64,000 nucleotides of DNA from Patagioenas fasciata (GCF_037038585.1 NC_092521.1:74564898-74628897); one strand, 5' to 3'. Positions 39,271-54,300 are shown, counted from the stretch's first letter. Numbers and translations: made by a program. Notes: generated from the letters alone by a model not told the origin.

Positions 39271-42200
39271 ACTCTGTACAGAAAACTGTCTAAAATGCAC
39301 GAAACAACATGGACAGACAGGCAGACAGGAGTGGCAGCATTCCCTGGGGGCAGCTTTTTTTTTTTTTTTTCCAACATAATACGAGAGATCTGGAGAAGGA
39401 GTGAAAAGAAGAATGAGAAAGTTTCATATAGTGTGACATTCAACACTAAAACAAAGGGCAAACGCCTGATGGACTCAACATCAGGTATATTATCACTTAG
39501 GAAAGACTCCTAAGCCATTGTTGGTAGGTATTTGAAATCTACTGTTCAAAACTCTCTGACAGTCAAAAATTAAAAAAAAAAAAAATAGTTAGGAAGAAGC
39601 AGAAAACAAATAGGAGGCCATGATTATGACACTGCAGAAATTCGTATCCCAAATGTTATGTATGGTACCAAAATTACCTATGAAGGTAAACTGAAGAGCA
39701 AAATTATATTTAGAACAATTTATTTGATGATTTATATTTCAGAGCAAATAAATACCGAAGAACACAACAGATATGACTTTTGGGCACAGGAAGAAAGGAG
39801 AAACAGAAATTTGTTGCAGAACTATGAAGCTATTTGAAGAAGGAGTTAAGGGAACAATTTTTCATCATTTGTTATTCTGTAGAAAGTAGGGGTACACAAT
39901 GATGAGTAAACAAGTTTAATGCAAACCAAACTCACTGATTTTTCATATAGTACATACTTAAATGGTGGGATTTGTTTTGACAGAATCTTGCCATTAAAAA
40001 GCAGTTAAAAATTATGAAAGCAATGTCAAAAACTACTAAATAGGACACTCCAGATACTCTGGCCAGGGTGTCTCTAAACTGCAGACTGCCAAGAGAAAGA
40101 GTCAACACCATGAAAACTTTATTCTGTTTTTGGCCTGTTTTTACATTTTTTACCTAACCGTTTGCTATAGGCTACCATAAGATACAGAAAAACAACTCTA
40201 GAAATGGACCTCTGCCAGGTTTTTTTGGGATAACATGTAGTCTCTCATTTGACATATATGTTTATTTTTTAACTTTATTTGTTGGCATATTTTCTGCAGT
40301 TTTCACAGATCCACTGCAATTTGCTACCAGTTTATTTTAAAACAAAACAAACTCAAACCCAAAATAAAACAGAACAATGGAAAAAAACACAAACCAAACA
40401 ACCACAACAAACCCCACCAACCACCAGCCTCTACTTGATATTATTTTCTTCTCACAACTTCGTATGTTTGGATTTTATTCAGATTTTTATTACAAAAAGA
40501 TAGGTCTAGACTATCATTCTCTAAAAGGACACCAGAAACTTATTAAATAGTTTAAATTCCCTCTAACTATTCCCCATTGTCCAACACATTTTCTGGGTTC
40601 CTAGAAAATACCATTTCTTTCCTTATTGATTTTTTCTTTATTATAAAACAAAACATTGATTTTCTTCCTTCTGTCTTGTGTTTCTAATGGTACTTAAATT
40701 AACATGGTTCATTTGTATGCCACCTTACCAGGGCTAATACATTCTTCTTGTCAGACCAGCATCGCCAATAATAGAATGTAGAACTCTCCACATAATCAGC
40801 AACCTGATAAATGGTGCACCAGTTGACAAGAGCAATGGTTGGATTCAGTCTCCCTCTATGCCCTTGGGAAAGTCTCTTAATCTAGCCTACCCTTCAATTC
40901 TACATGTACAGAATAGGGAAGCTTTTTAACTATCCCATACATATTTGAGGATAATAAAGACCTATTAGTGAATCTTATATGTGCTGAAATAACTCTTGCA
41001 GAGGCACCACACACGGTCTCATTATTTGGATTCAGAAGAATGAAGATATCACGGTTTCACTGGCACAACCTCTCTCATCACTGCAGTAATCAATATATTC
41101 TTGAACCTGTAATATTCACCCTCTCTTGCTGAAGTCTTCAACTTTACAGGTGCTATTCAGCATCCCTGAATAAAATTCGTTTTTACAGAATAGGCAGGAT
41201 TCTTAAACTCTCTTGAAAAAAAATTTGCTATGACTTATTCTGCTTTCTATGAGTTTCATCTTTTTTGCTCTGTAATAACTACTAAGTAGACTAATATTAC
41301 CATTATGTCTTGCAGAATTATTAGATTTACTCATGTTGTGCCTCTTTGCCTAACATTTCTGTGACTCCCCAATACAAAGTAATGCTTAACTAGGATCTAT
41401 TAATTTTCTCTGTTTTCTTTACCTCTTGAAGCATCTTGGGGGTTATGAAGTTTGTTTGTTTTGTTGTTTTGAGGGTTTTTTTGAGTTTAATTTTAGTTTT
41501 GGATTGTATTTTTTTTCTTACTTAACGTAAGATCACGCAGACGCATCCAGATGCAAAGCAGGCCAAAAGAACACAAATGTGAAGGAGTTTTGAAACAGTT
41601 GTAAAGACTACCCATTTCTCAGGGATTTGGCAATAAAGTAAGAACCTCTTATATCTCAGGACAGGGTTCCAAAAACTAACAACTCAGAACTGAGTGCTGG
41701 AAGAAGCATTCCTAATAATCAAAGTGCCGTTTCTGTCGATATGAGCCCTGCCAAAAGAAAACATCTGCAGAGCTGGATTTACCCTCCAACCTGTGCTTAG
41801 ATCCTAAAAGAACACCTAGTGCTATAGGCTTTGTTTGTTCCCTACAGCTCAAAAACACATGGTAAGTGCATGAAGAAATAGAATCCATTGGCCATAGCAT
41901 TAGAGATCTCTCCTTTAAAAACACTAGTTTCCTCACTGGAGGAAGACAGGTGTAGAACTACATGGTCAAGGAACGACAGCACTTGGAAATACATCAGCAA
42001 ACAGGACCTCTGTCAAGCACTGCTGGCCTGAAACATTTCCTGAGGAAAATGCCTGTACCAGATTTTACAGATCAGACTCCAACAAGCAGCTCACTTGAAA
42101 CTGCTTGTTCTTAAAGTTAAATGTTTCTAGACCTGCATTTTACTTATGTTGTACAATGCTGCTATGGCTGATGTTTATAAGCTTAGGAGAGAGAAAAGAA

Positions 42201-42522
42201 TGTCATTCCTATGGATGAGATATGAAAAGAATAAAATGCTCTAAGTGATAGAATTAAGCTTGTTGATGTTTTTCTTTAATTGAATTCTATATCATTTCAG
42301 GAAGGAAAATATTTAAGTGAGACTGAATATAGTGAAGAAAAGCAAATTTAGAAGAAATTTGTCTTAGAAGTAGACTAATCAACTAATTCATGCAAAGTTG
42401 CAATATGAAGCATGTTATACATCCAGGTAGTAGCTCGTTTGTACTCTTCAAAGACAATTTTGCCAGTAAAGCTAAGCATCAGAAGAAATGAGCACCACAC
42501 AGTAGAAAAATACAGTTCTAAT
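39271..42522. other. AT-rich intergenic sequence, possibly more LINE debris
   Basis: A T run at 39355-39370 and an A run near 39571-39584. Parts around 39640-39900 resemble old LINE 3' sequence but are too decayed for a call. An A/C-rich tract lies at 40341-40425. No gene was recognised. Confidence 0.6.
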
Positions 42523-43073
42523 GGTTTAACCTCAGCCAACAACTAACCCCACACAGTTGCTCACTTCATCCCCTCGCCAGTGGGATGAGGAGAGAAACAG
42601 AAGAGTGAAAGTGAGAAAACTCATGGGTTGAGATAAAGACAATTCTATAAATAATGCAAAAGCTGTGCATGCAAACAAAGCAAAACAAGGAATGAATTCA
42701 CTACTTCCCATTGACAGGCAGGTGTTCAGCCATCTCCAGGAAAGCTGGGCTCCATCATGCATAATGGTTTCTTGGGAAGACACATACCATCACTCCAAAC
42801 ATCCCCCACTTCCTTCTTCTTCGCCCAACTGAGCATGACATCAGATAGTATGGGATATTCCTTTGGTCAGTTGGGACCAGCTGTCCCAGCTGTGTCCCCT
42901 CACAGCTTCTTGTACATCTGCAGCCTTCTGAAAAGCCCTTGGCTTGGTATAAATATTGTTTGGCAACAACCATCATTGTATTCTTCTCATACTATGTTCA
43001 ATACACAGCATTATACCTACTACTAGGAAGAAAATGAACTTTATCCCAGTCAGTACCAGGACAACAGTGTAAA
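42523..43073. mobile_element. Avian ERVL-type LTR remnant
   Basis: The stretch from 'ggtttaacctcagccaacaactaacccc' through 'aaactcatgggttgagataaagacaatt', 'gagcatgacatcagatagtatgggatattcctttggtcagttggg' and 'tactaggaagaaaatgaactttatcccag' matches a long terminal repeat that is abundant in bird genomes and usually assigned to ERVL. It is decayed, with an altered middle section (about 42650-42790). No gag, pol or env reading frame is attached. I do not assert the orientation, and flanking target duplications were not resolved. Confidence 0.65.
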
Positions 43074-46000
43074 TTAATAATTCATACTTGTCAGAATTTA
43101 CTGGAATTCATGGAATGTCTCCTGAGTCTGAAATGTGTTTTTTAAAAACTTAAAAGAAATCTTAAATACTGAAATAAAATTTCCAGTCAGCACATTATCT
43201 TTTTTTTACCTTGAGCTATTAAAAAAAAAAAAAGTTTACAGCTCACTTGTTACAAGTACTTAATCAAAGGCTAATGAAAAAAGGCAGGCCTAAAAGTGAA
43301 AGAATCACCAAATACACAGGCTATGGCTTAAAAAAAGAGGAGTGTCCTTTCTCTCCTGTGCACTACAGCATTGATCATCCAAGTCACATAAGACACTTTA
43401 GCAGCTATGGCAATTGTGCACGAAGATAACTAACTTACAGGCAAGTGTTCCAGAGAGACATGCGATCTTCAGGGGTACCTGCCCTGCACAAGGGAGTGGG
43501 CAGCATGTAATGAAATTCTTCTTAGGATGGAATCATTCCATTGGAAAACTATTTATTTATTGAACTTTGTAAGGCTGATACTGAGCTGTGAAACTTCTAC
43601 AGACCTCTTATTTTTTTGGGAGTAAATTCAAACCTAGGAAAAAAACCCTATTGATAAACTGTTGTGAAACAGGTTGGTGATTCCCCTCATGGAAATTAAA
43701 ATACCATAGTTTATACACGACCATTCACATAAATGATCACTGATATTAACTGGCATCCTTAATTGTAGTGTTAGGAGACAGTAGGGATTCAACTGGGACC
43801 AAAAGCTGAACAACATTCTCATTTTGTGTGTCAGCTTCATGTAGCCAGAAGTACAGGGATACGAAGTGTAGTGGCATGTTGACCTGCTATGCAGGTTGAA
43901 AGGATTTTTCTATAGTAGCCTGAAATGTTGCACCAAGACTAAATCCCTGTCAATATTTAATTACAGACAAGTCATATATGACAGCTTTGTTAATAGGCCA
44001 TGAAGCACCTCTTACAAGTGACTCTGGCTGTTATGCACAAGCCTTATGTTTTCAAATGTTTGTAGTTGCACAGAAAGCAGCTGTGTTGATGGAGCTGAGA
44101 AACAATGAAACAGTTTGAAAATATACCACTTTTTGCCTGCGATGTATGAAGAAATAATATAGGATGCTACAGAATCTTAACTGTTTTCAGCAGCAAATAA
44201 ATTGCATCTCGTGATAGTAGCATATAACCACGAGAGATGGGGGTAGTAATATTAAAATGATAGGAAAAAATGCAAATTATTAAGGAAATTGATGTTCCAC
44301 ATATCAACAAGCTTACTTAAGGAAGTCTCAGTTCTGGGAGTGGAGACAGTTTAGGGTAAATGATCTCCTCTGATCTCTCCCAAGCGAAAAAGATTTTTCC
44401 CCTTCATAGTATGGGTAAACAACACACAATCACAACTTCAGCCTGGTTAAAGTTGAAAGCAGTCAATTTGTTTAAAATAAATGAAGTCCACTTGGAATAA
44501 ACTTCACAAGCTAAAGTGAGAGAAAGATGTAGCACAGCAAAAGGATCTGATTAAAGTAGCAGAGCTTTGTAATAAAAGTGAGGAAGCCAGCAGCTGGGAA
44601 GCCAACCTGTGAAAAGGAAAGGATCAACACATTTTCATGCGGAGGAATAAAAAGAAGTTACATAACACATTGCAGCAGGTTTGATTTTTTTTTTCCTCTT
44701 CCTGGCTAGAAAATCCCTATAGGGAAAAAAAAGTAAAATACAGATCATAGTGAGCCTCATCCTCCTATCCATAAGTAGAAAGAACAACAGCACTCTTAAA
44801 TTGAGATCAGGTCATAATAGGGCATAAATACTTGTGCATTTCTGTCTACCCTGGAGCCCATATAACTTAGCTCTGAGAATGTTTCAAGTACAATCATCTC
44901 CCCTGGGAGTTGTCCTGTGTAATACGGACTCACCCTAAAACTCTGTATAATTTTTGATACCTGTCTGTCAGGTCCTACACTTCATATTCTCATGTTTAAA
45001 CTTGCATGAAATACTCAAAGGGCAATTTCATGACTGCTTTCTGCTGTGCATGGTCAGAGGAGTTACCATATTGCTATTGCCAGGGACTTTTCAACATCTT
45101 CATACATTTTCTTCAATTTGATTTTGTGTAAAGGGGCCAGAGCAAAGCTGCAGATTAGCATGGGAGCTCTAACAGAACGGTGTCTCCTTGAATTTGGTAG
45201 AATGCATGTATTTGCATTAATGTTCAGTATAAAAGACACACGTCTCGTTATGTGAATGTATTTGTGAAATCAAATAACTTCCATCTGACTGAGAAACTCT
45301 ATCCCAAAGAAAGTGCTCTGAATAATCCATTGCATAAAAAGTAGCACAAGTGCAGCGTGTAAAAAGCAATGTATTTAAAGCTTGTTCATTTAAGAGATGT
45401 TGGAACAAGAGCAGAAATCTAATACCCTAGTTTCACATCCAATCAAAGGCATTTGTGCTTTAATGGCAGTAAACAATTTCAGGGAACTTCTGAAGCACCG
45501 TTGATCTTGGTCCTCTAGTCTTCAGAACTGCAGCTGTATTTTACTGACTAGGTGATACTGGAAACTTGACTTCATTCACATTTTCATTTCAAGTGCCTAC
45601 CCTTTTAAGTTCACTGGGTAGAAGCTGTGAAGATACCATGCATGAAGCAACAAGCTATAACCATTCATTTAGACAGCAAAGCTCGAAACATACTAGCAAA
45701 GTCCTATTTTCCTCCATCAGTGGAACTATAAATTTGCATAATAGTGGGATTAATCAGTTATTGAGATTTAGTTTAATGACAATGGATTTTAAAATGCAGA
45801 GCTTCTCGCTTCCGACAGGCTTAGAAATTCTTCAGGAACTGCTTATTTTCTTGACATGTGCGATATGAGTCCTTAGTCCAGAAATTCAGAAAAAAAAAAA
45901 TAATAGAAATGAAATGAAATAGTTACTGAAAATAACCTAAGTAGAATAAAATTTGTTTTTCTTATTATTGCAGAATTCCACTCTCTTCATACAGCATGTG

Positions 46001-49000
46001 ACAACAGGGCTAGTGATATTTAGTGGATGGCCTGGTCTGTACTTACCGCAGCAAACAGTAGAGCTCCCCTTCACTTCCACAGTGCACAGACACACTGAGT
46101 TATCTTCTTTTCTTAGTAAAATTTCAGCTATCAAGCTGAAAATCCCCAGAGTTTCAATTGCTTATCTGTGTTTGCATTCTCTAGTCTGAAAAAATTACAG
46201 TTTCAGCGACTTGTGGACAAGGGTTAGAAAAGAAATTATTTCCTTATGTTAAAGAAAATAAATTGTGACCTCTCTTGAGCAGTATCACAGAAAAATTGTA
46301 GCTTGAAGCCCAACCCTCACAAAGATGAGCATTTATCTTTGTGCTGAAGACCAGTTTTTTGACTAGAGAATTAAGAGATTGTAATATTTTCTCGGTAATG
46401 ATGCACAACAGATCAATACAGCCCCTCTACAGCATACAGCTGTAGACTTCTGAAAGCATACAGCTTTGACTTCCAGAAAGATGACAGTATTTAGCAGCCA
46501 AATCCTAGTGCTGTCTTCCAAATGAAACATCTGACTCCTTCAGCTTTCTTTGAAGACATCCTTCCTGTGCTAGACACATATGTTCAAGTGGCTTGCCTGT
46601 GTTTTGTGCTGCTCCTCTCCTTATTACAGCTGACACAGCTGGAGTTTCCAAAGCCATATGTCCATTTCCTGAAAACTCAAGGAAATGGGAGAACTTGGGG
46701 ATCATATGTGTGAACCAAAACATTGTTCTCTTCCCCATGCCCAAACAAAAGAGACCAGCACTTCAGGCCACACACAGCATATGAGTTGGCACAAGTGCTT
46801 TGCTTGGCAAGATTCCTATGGATGCTACTTAAAATAAAACTGAAATTGAAAACCACAGTCCCAGCAGATAAAGTCTTACACGCAGCCTGGCTGAACAATC
46901 TGCTGAAGAGGAATATAGACGCTGAAGAAATTCTTATACATCTATTCACTTTCAGCATTTTTCAGTTCATCTTCCTCTCTGAAACAGAAATTAACCCTGC
47001 ATAATCTCATTGTCTTCAGAAAAGTTAATCTAGACTTACTTTTATATAAAAAAGCCTCAAATTTGCCACACAAAACTTGCAGAAAGAGGGTAAAGGAGGC
47101 CTTGTTTTGTGGGAAAAATAATTCTCTGGTTGTCTAGCTGAAGTTTTGTGAAATGGAAGCATTGACAACTTATTTTCCTTGTCAGCAGGGCTCTGAAGGC
47201 ACTGAGGGAGAAGCTGGTTTTCCCTTTTTGCTCTGCTGGGAAGAGAGCAGAGAGGAAGGTGTACTTTCCTCATCAGTGCTGCTCCAGGGTATAGGTCATG
47301 CAGGTTTCGGTACAAAGCACATCTCCCTCTTCCCTTGTTTGCAGGGCAGCCCGGCTGCAATGGGTGGCAGAGCCACAAATCTCTCTTCTGCTGCCACTAA
47401 GGCCAGGTTATCGAATTTTCTTTTCAGGAATCCCATTTTGTTATTATATTTTTATTCAGTCTGTGATAGGCTACAAAACCAAAGAGGCTGGCCAGTGTCT
47501 CTGCACCAGGCCCCAAGGAACTGAAGGGTGTCTAGAATTTGCCCAAGTACCTTGGAGATGGGGGTAGAGGAGCAGAGAAAAGCACTACTTAGCTCCTGAC
47601 TCCCAGCACGGCAAAGACCATGCATAATGAAATCGGAAGACATCATTTTCTGCATGCAGGAAAATCCCTGTATTCAGTTTTTGTAAACAAATTTAACTTT
47701 TCCTTCTCATAAATGTAAACTTGATGTAATCTGTGTGTTTTTTTCTCTAGAGAGAGGCCCTGCCCTCCAGGAAACGCAGCTCATCTGCCCAGAATAAATT
47801 AACAATGTGATAATTCGCATTCTCCAAGTGCTGGAATGCTTTGGCCCTCACTTTCTCTTAAATGGAATATTCTCCAATGTTTGGAAGACCAAATGGTACA
47901 TTTTGCTCTTGTTTATGCTTTTAAAATTAATATGCTCATGCTATTTGAACTGAAAACACTGCATCATTCCTGAATTTCCATATTAAAAATCTGCACATAT
48001 GTTAGAGTTATACATACATACTTATATAAATGTTATGCATACATGCATTAGATACATATAAATCCCATTTTTAAGATTAATTGTTAAAGATCCTTATATT
48101 TCTTCAGCTGTACAGAACATTATTTCTCTAATGAGTGCATTTGTGTAAAAAAACAGTTTTAAATAAATACAAATGCATAAATATGTTCCAATTTCAAACC
48201 AACACAGGACTGTGAATACTGAATACTAACTGTGCTGAAGCACTATTTATGTATGTAGATTGGCATCTACATAGTCTATTTTAGAAAACATTGGCTGTGA
48301 TCATACCTATCCCTCAACAATTATTACCAGAACAGTGAGGCAGATGACATTTTAAATGAAGGAAGTAAACGCAATACAGTTATGTTTGCCCCTTGTACAG
48401 TGTATCAAAGGAAATGTCTTTCAGGAGTTCCCAGTCATGATTTCACCAAAATCCAAAAGTTTTTTGGAATTTCCTGGAGGCAACAGTGCTCTTCTGGTTC
48501 TTCACCGTATGCTCCCAGACTTTGCTAGAAACTATGAATAAAACATTTCTGTCTTGGCAGCTGCGAGCTCAGAGTACATAGATATTTTCCCAGTCTGTCC
48601 AGCAGCATTCAACACATGAGACATCATCTCTTACACCTTGAATTCAGGGTACATCTAGCTGTTCCTCCCTTACATGTCTCCTTCCCTGCCACAGGTTCTC
48701 ACAGCTGCTCTTGTGGTCCCCAAGCAATAAAGAACTTACAGCTCTGTGTCTAAGATAGGAAGTTTCTCCTCATGGGACTTCCTACCCAGGAAGCACAGCT
48801 AGCTGATATTTTTAGCAATGTCTTCACACCAGATATCCCATGTTGTAGTATGTCTTACTGCAAAGTTGTGCCCCATGGGGCTGAGGGCATAGGAAGGCCC
48901 AAGGTGAGACTTAAAAATCCTGATCATTTAGCCAGTCCTGTCTGGTGACATCAGGGCAGTGACTGCTGGATCACAGGTTGTAAGCATTCAAAACAGAGAG

Positions 49001-51248
49001 AGGAAAGGGACATTTATAGATGTTTAGTACACAACTGTCTCTGGGGTGATCTGGGGCAAGGAACAAAGAGCTATCAGTAATATTTTTCTTATTTCTTCCT
49101 TTTGTGATTGCAATCTTCTGAACAAATGCTTGATTCTGAGTAGCATTCATCTGTAATAGAAAAAGATACTGGCATTAATTGAGGCCACTGATCTGCTATT
49201 TCACTTGTAGGAAACTGGTGAAAGTTCATCGTATGTTGTATGTCTTTATCTATGGCAGTAGTCAGTGGTCATTAGATAGTCTCTAATGACTAATGACAGA
49301 AAGAATACAAAAAAGAGACAATTATAGGATAATTCAAATACAATAAACAATAAACTATTAATTTTCAAGGGCTGGGGTATTGTCAAGACCTTTCAGTAAT
49401 GGATAAAATTTAGGCCTAATTGATGACTCCAATATATATTACTTTATTTATATCAGACATTAGTTTAGAGTCTGAGGAGCTTTATATACACACACTCAAA
49501 CAGAAACACAACACTATGGACCAAAATGAAGAGGTGATGAGTTGATGCAGGTTACACTGGTAGAATGCTGACAAGGCTGGGTAACTCTGATCTTTATGCA
49601 AAAGCCTAAGCTGTTGGGATATCTAGCTCGGTTGCTCTGAGATACATGAGTTCTTGCTCCATCATCTCATGATTGTACATCCTTCACTGACACCCACCTT
49701 GTCCTGTCCCCTCTCTCATCATTCCTCCTGACCTGGAAACGAGCTGCATTGCACTGCACCAATGCCATGCTACAGAATTATCCTTTCACTTGTGTCTAGC
49801 CTGCAGAGAATGAGGGAAGGAAAGAGGTTTATTCATCCTATCCTGGTGATGCTTCAGACCAGGGAAGCAAGCCAAGGTTTAAAGCAACAGCTGTCATGAC
49901 CGACCTACCAGCCCAGGGCATCCGTGACTGACCAGCTGCCACTTAGAGAACGTGAACACAGAAACATGCTTCCCTACTTTTTGCTACACTGTCTCTTTCT
50001 CTTTTGTGTCTGCTTTGTCAAGTATGAGAAAATCACCCCTATTGTCACAGAAATCAGCTTGAAAAGTGAACACAACTTTCTTTCCAGCTTTATTTGACAG
50101 CCTAGGAGACTCTCTGGTAGCCTCTTTGGGGCAAAGGGGCTTGCATAGGCTTCAGTAGTTTGTCTTGCATAACCCCGCAGGTCCAGTTTCAGAATTTATT
50201 GCAATTGGGTTTGACTTTGTCTTTCTTGTGTGTTGTACTTTAAATATTTCCAAAATAGGCTATGTGTTTTCTAGTACTTTCTGATGGAAAAAGTAAATTG
50301 AAAAAATTATACCCGTGTTGATTAATGTTGCAGAAAAACAGGATTTCACAGTTACAATAGACTTTACCTCTCCATATCTTGTTATTTCTTTGAAATTAAT
50401 TCCTGATTAGTTTCTAAAATATCCAGGAACAATCTGTTATGGAAGATGCAGCCTCAACTTGCAGAAACACAGTAACTAGTTATATGAAAAACAAAACACA
50501 CCACTTACCAGAAGCAACTTTAACAGCAATTAACTCCTTCTTCCCCCTTTGTGGCTTGTCTTTCAGTAAGTAGGTGTCTCCTTGACATATAAATCCTCTC
50601 TTTCCTTGTCCTGATGAAGTCTGCTGACATGTCTCCATCAACAAGTAATTGCTGCACAGATGATACTCAAAAAAGAAGAACTGTTCTACAAAGTTTACTG
50701 CATTAGTACAAAGGAGTCACAAAAACATAGTATGACCTACCCATAGGTAGGAAAGGTATAAATTCAAACACAGAAGGAGAAGTCCACAGGGAGTTGCTGA
50801 TAAATGGCAGACCAGAGAACTTTGGACTGCTTTCTTACCTCTGAACAACTAAGCAGCACATCCCACTGGCCTCTGTCGGTTCTCCAGGAACACAGTCCTC
50901 CGTTCTTCAAATCTAAGGCGTCCTCAAGCAAAACTGTCTCCAGCTCCTTGGGAAAATGTTGGTCCAGTTCTCATGATTTCAGCTTTAGTAGCCGAATAGG
51001 GAAGACTGTCCCAGGATGCTGGAACAAAAAGGCAGTGGTATTGCATGTTATCACAGGAGGTGCCAGCTTCATGTCATTTCTCCCCTATTGATAAAAGACA
51101 GAGACTGGAGAGCAGGGGGTGCTGCTGGCAGTACCTGTCCTACCAAAAATGGGAAAATGGGATCTGGTTTTTGTGCATCTTGAATATTCACTTCCTTTAT
51201 CCAGCTGTCACGGGAGGAATTCTGGGTAGAAATCTCAGGCAAACTAAC
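43074..51248. other. Unique intergenic sequence, no gene recognised
   Basis: Largely unique and AT-rich. The segment near 47750-47900 has closely spaced developmental transcription-factor-like motifs (see findings). An AT-rich patch with ATACAT/ATGCAT units lies at about 48000-48060. No exon or RNA gene was recognised. Confidence 0.65.
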
Positions 51249-51383
51249 TTATTTTGTTTTGTTTTGTTTTGTTTTGTTTTATTTTATTTTATTTTATTTT
51301 ATTTTATTTTATTTTATTTTATTTTATTTTATTTTATTTTATTTTATTTTATTTTATTTTATTTTATTTTTTATTTTTTTTTT
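51249..51383. repeat. Compound pentanucleotide microsatellite (TTTTG)n(TTTTA)n
   Basis: About five TTTTG units followed by about 18 TTTTA units, almost without interruption, ending in a T-rich tail. The open frame running through it is an artefact of the repeat, which lacks stop codons in those frames. Confidence 0.97.
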
Positions 51384-54300
51384 AGGGTCAGTATCTCCCT
51401 TTCCAGTAGCAAAGAAAATAGTGATTTCCTTTGGAGAGGAAGTTTATCTGGAGCTTTAGGTGAATAGTTCAAGTAATTAAAGCAACTCTGTGCTTGTTCT
51501 TCCCTAATTTACTAACATCAAATAGCAACAAACCCCATTCAGAGGAACTGGCTCAAGCTCAACAGCACATCACTTTATTTCACAACTTTTTTTTTTCTTA
51601 AGCAAAGATATTATAGGACATAAAGTGTGGGAAGGACTGGTACCAGTCTAAGATACCAGGATTAATACATCTACACTACTAAACAATTCATGAAAACTTT
51701 TTTTCTCTCTTTTGCTAACAGGTTAATATTTGGTGCTTATGGACTTCTCTGGAGAATATTTTCTTCTGGAAAGCATACTACATCATTGAAAGAAAATGGA
51801 AGGTGTTGTCCAGATGCCTTGCTCCTCTCCAAACCCTGCCAACCCCTTTCCTGCTGTAGATCCCCAGGGGGACGTGCCCTCGAGACAGAGCCATGACGCA
51901 GAGGGAGGGTGGTATCAGCCCAAAGACAGATGCTGGCAGACACAAGCATCATCCCCCACCCGCAGATGTGCTACCCTATACAGTCACATCCTCACTTGTC
52001 CTCCTCTGAACTTCTTCTCAGTCAAATGTCATGAGGTGTTTAAGAAGCTAAAGGACTGCAGTATTATTAACATGAAAAACAAACAAAAAAGCAAACAACG
52101 AAACATGGCAGATTCGAAATAATTCATCTTGCCTATGGGAATGTTTTATGGCTAGCAGAGACCAGAGACTGGATTCCCTAGAAATGTATCTGGCCTGTAG
52201 TACCATCAGCGTAGCCTTCAAGCTTTGCAATCGTGGTTAAATGGAAACAAGAGATCCAGACAATCAAGATCAATTTCTGAAAATTTTATTTGGCTCCAAT
52301 ATCATTGCAGACTTTGCTTTTTCCAATATTTTCATACTGCCTGTAGCAAACTGATAGAATACCCATAAAATGTCAACATTTAAGTATATGCCTATACTAC
52401 ATTTGACAGATAGGAGACCAAACTCACCCTAATCTGGTTTTAAGGTCATGAGGTCTATCAGAGAAGAACTTGTTTGGCACTCAGTTGGGGCATTTCCCAT
52501 CAACAACAGCTCTATTGACAGGACCCCACTTGACGTTAGGCTGCCTAGATTTTGATCCAGGCATATTTGGCTAATCTTGCCTATTACTCATCATAGAAGG
52601 ATTAATTAATTATTTGCTAGTCATTTTTACAACCAGGACAAAAGTTACAGTATATTAATCACATTATTAATGAAATCATTGCCACAAGATTTAGATGAAT
52701 TTGGTATTAATTACTTATGCTACATCTCTTTTCCTGTACATTGCAAGTAAGCTATTTCTAGAGGAGCATGATGACTCAGAAAAATCCCTCCTCTGGTATA
52801 TCTTAATTTTTATTCTTTCATAATCCTGTGCTTTCTTCTCTGGTAAACCTTATAAAAAACATTTTACATGCTGTAGTACAGATGTATTTCCTTCCTAGCC
52901 AGGCTATTTTTCAAACTTTAATGTTAGTGTATTTGGAGAGAGAAGGGAGTGAACAGAAAAAAAAAAAAAAGAATAATTTTGATAAAGTCATAATAGAAAA
53001 CTGAGAGAATATGAAACAAATGAGAACCATTAGAAGTGAGTTATTAGCCTAGCATCTGAAAAGTCAGACAGCTAGGATATAGAGGACATTTCAAATACCT
53101 TCTTATTTCTTTTTCACAGTGACATTTCATGTTAAAGCAGTAATAGAAATGACATTAAGGTTTGATTAATAAGACATTTTAGAGGGTTAGAATTCATATT
53201 CAACTCCCCTTTTTTAAAGAATAAATTGTTTTTTCTTTTTATTCCAGACCTTGAATTAAAACAAATTCTTCAACAATAACATTTCCTATAGATTGTTATT
53301 GTATTAACAATTGTTATTGTTAATTAATTTGGAATAATGAAATAAGTAACCTCCAGCTCTGTCTCTTCTAAACTCTGTATGTGACCATTTGCATACTTTA
53401 TTGTACTTGTTTTTAACATTTATGACATTTTTTTGCCCAACATCAATGATAGTTCCACCTATGTAGAGGGGCTATAACCAATTTGTTCGCTTTGGTAGTT
53501 TTGTCAGAAATTTAATACTTTCAAATGTCTGAAAATGAGGGATAAAATACACTATATATCAAAACATATTGTATTTAAAGTGGTTGTATTGTAAACATTT
53601 GTTGAAAATATGAGAATTCAGCATATCATCAAAGCAGAATATGTGAAGAAAAAATACAGCCATGATCATCTAGATAATGTGTTCTGACAATAGGAATAAT
53701 GCCCCATGGCATTATATGTGTTAGAAATACCAGCTGAAAGATGACCCAGCTGAAGTCATTTGCATACCTTCTGAATACAAGTGATCCAGATGTTGTACAG
53801 TGCTAATAGATGTCTGCTTCAAAATACACTTAGCATTTTTAAAGGATTTAATTCAAGGTATAAGCATTTAACAAAGAAACTTTCTTCATAAATATATTGT
53901 ATAATACTCACATAGAAATATTATATTTACTCAAATATTATGTCCTACATATATAATCTTCAAGAACTTCAGTTATTCCAAAACACACTGGTTTTTTCTA
54001 TGTGAATGCACTAATAGGGTTTTCTTCTTCTTCCTGCCTGAAAGTCACGATCATAGTATTGGCAATTTCAGGAAACTGTGAATGTACTTTATGCAGTAAA
54101 ATTAGATGTGTATTTATGTAAGTCTTCAGCATGTACAAAAATGGCATTATACTATTTTATCACAGACTTAATTGGAAAGTACTATCTGAGGACGTTGTTA
54201 AACTGAACAAATGTGCATTTTCTATCAAGGCTTTTGATAGAAATGCAGGCCTGCATTCTTCTGCCAACAATTTCTAAAAGCACATGACTTGTAGAATTCA

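Noticed and set aside
47025..47567. Cluster of frames of 89-123 codons on both strands
   Set aside because: Overlap in several frames and on both strands, with no familiar protein. No exon boundaries stand out.
51045..51467. 140-codon frame with FILFY repeats
   Set aside because: Produced by the TTTTA/TTTTG microsatellite.
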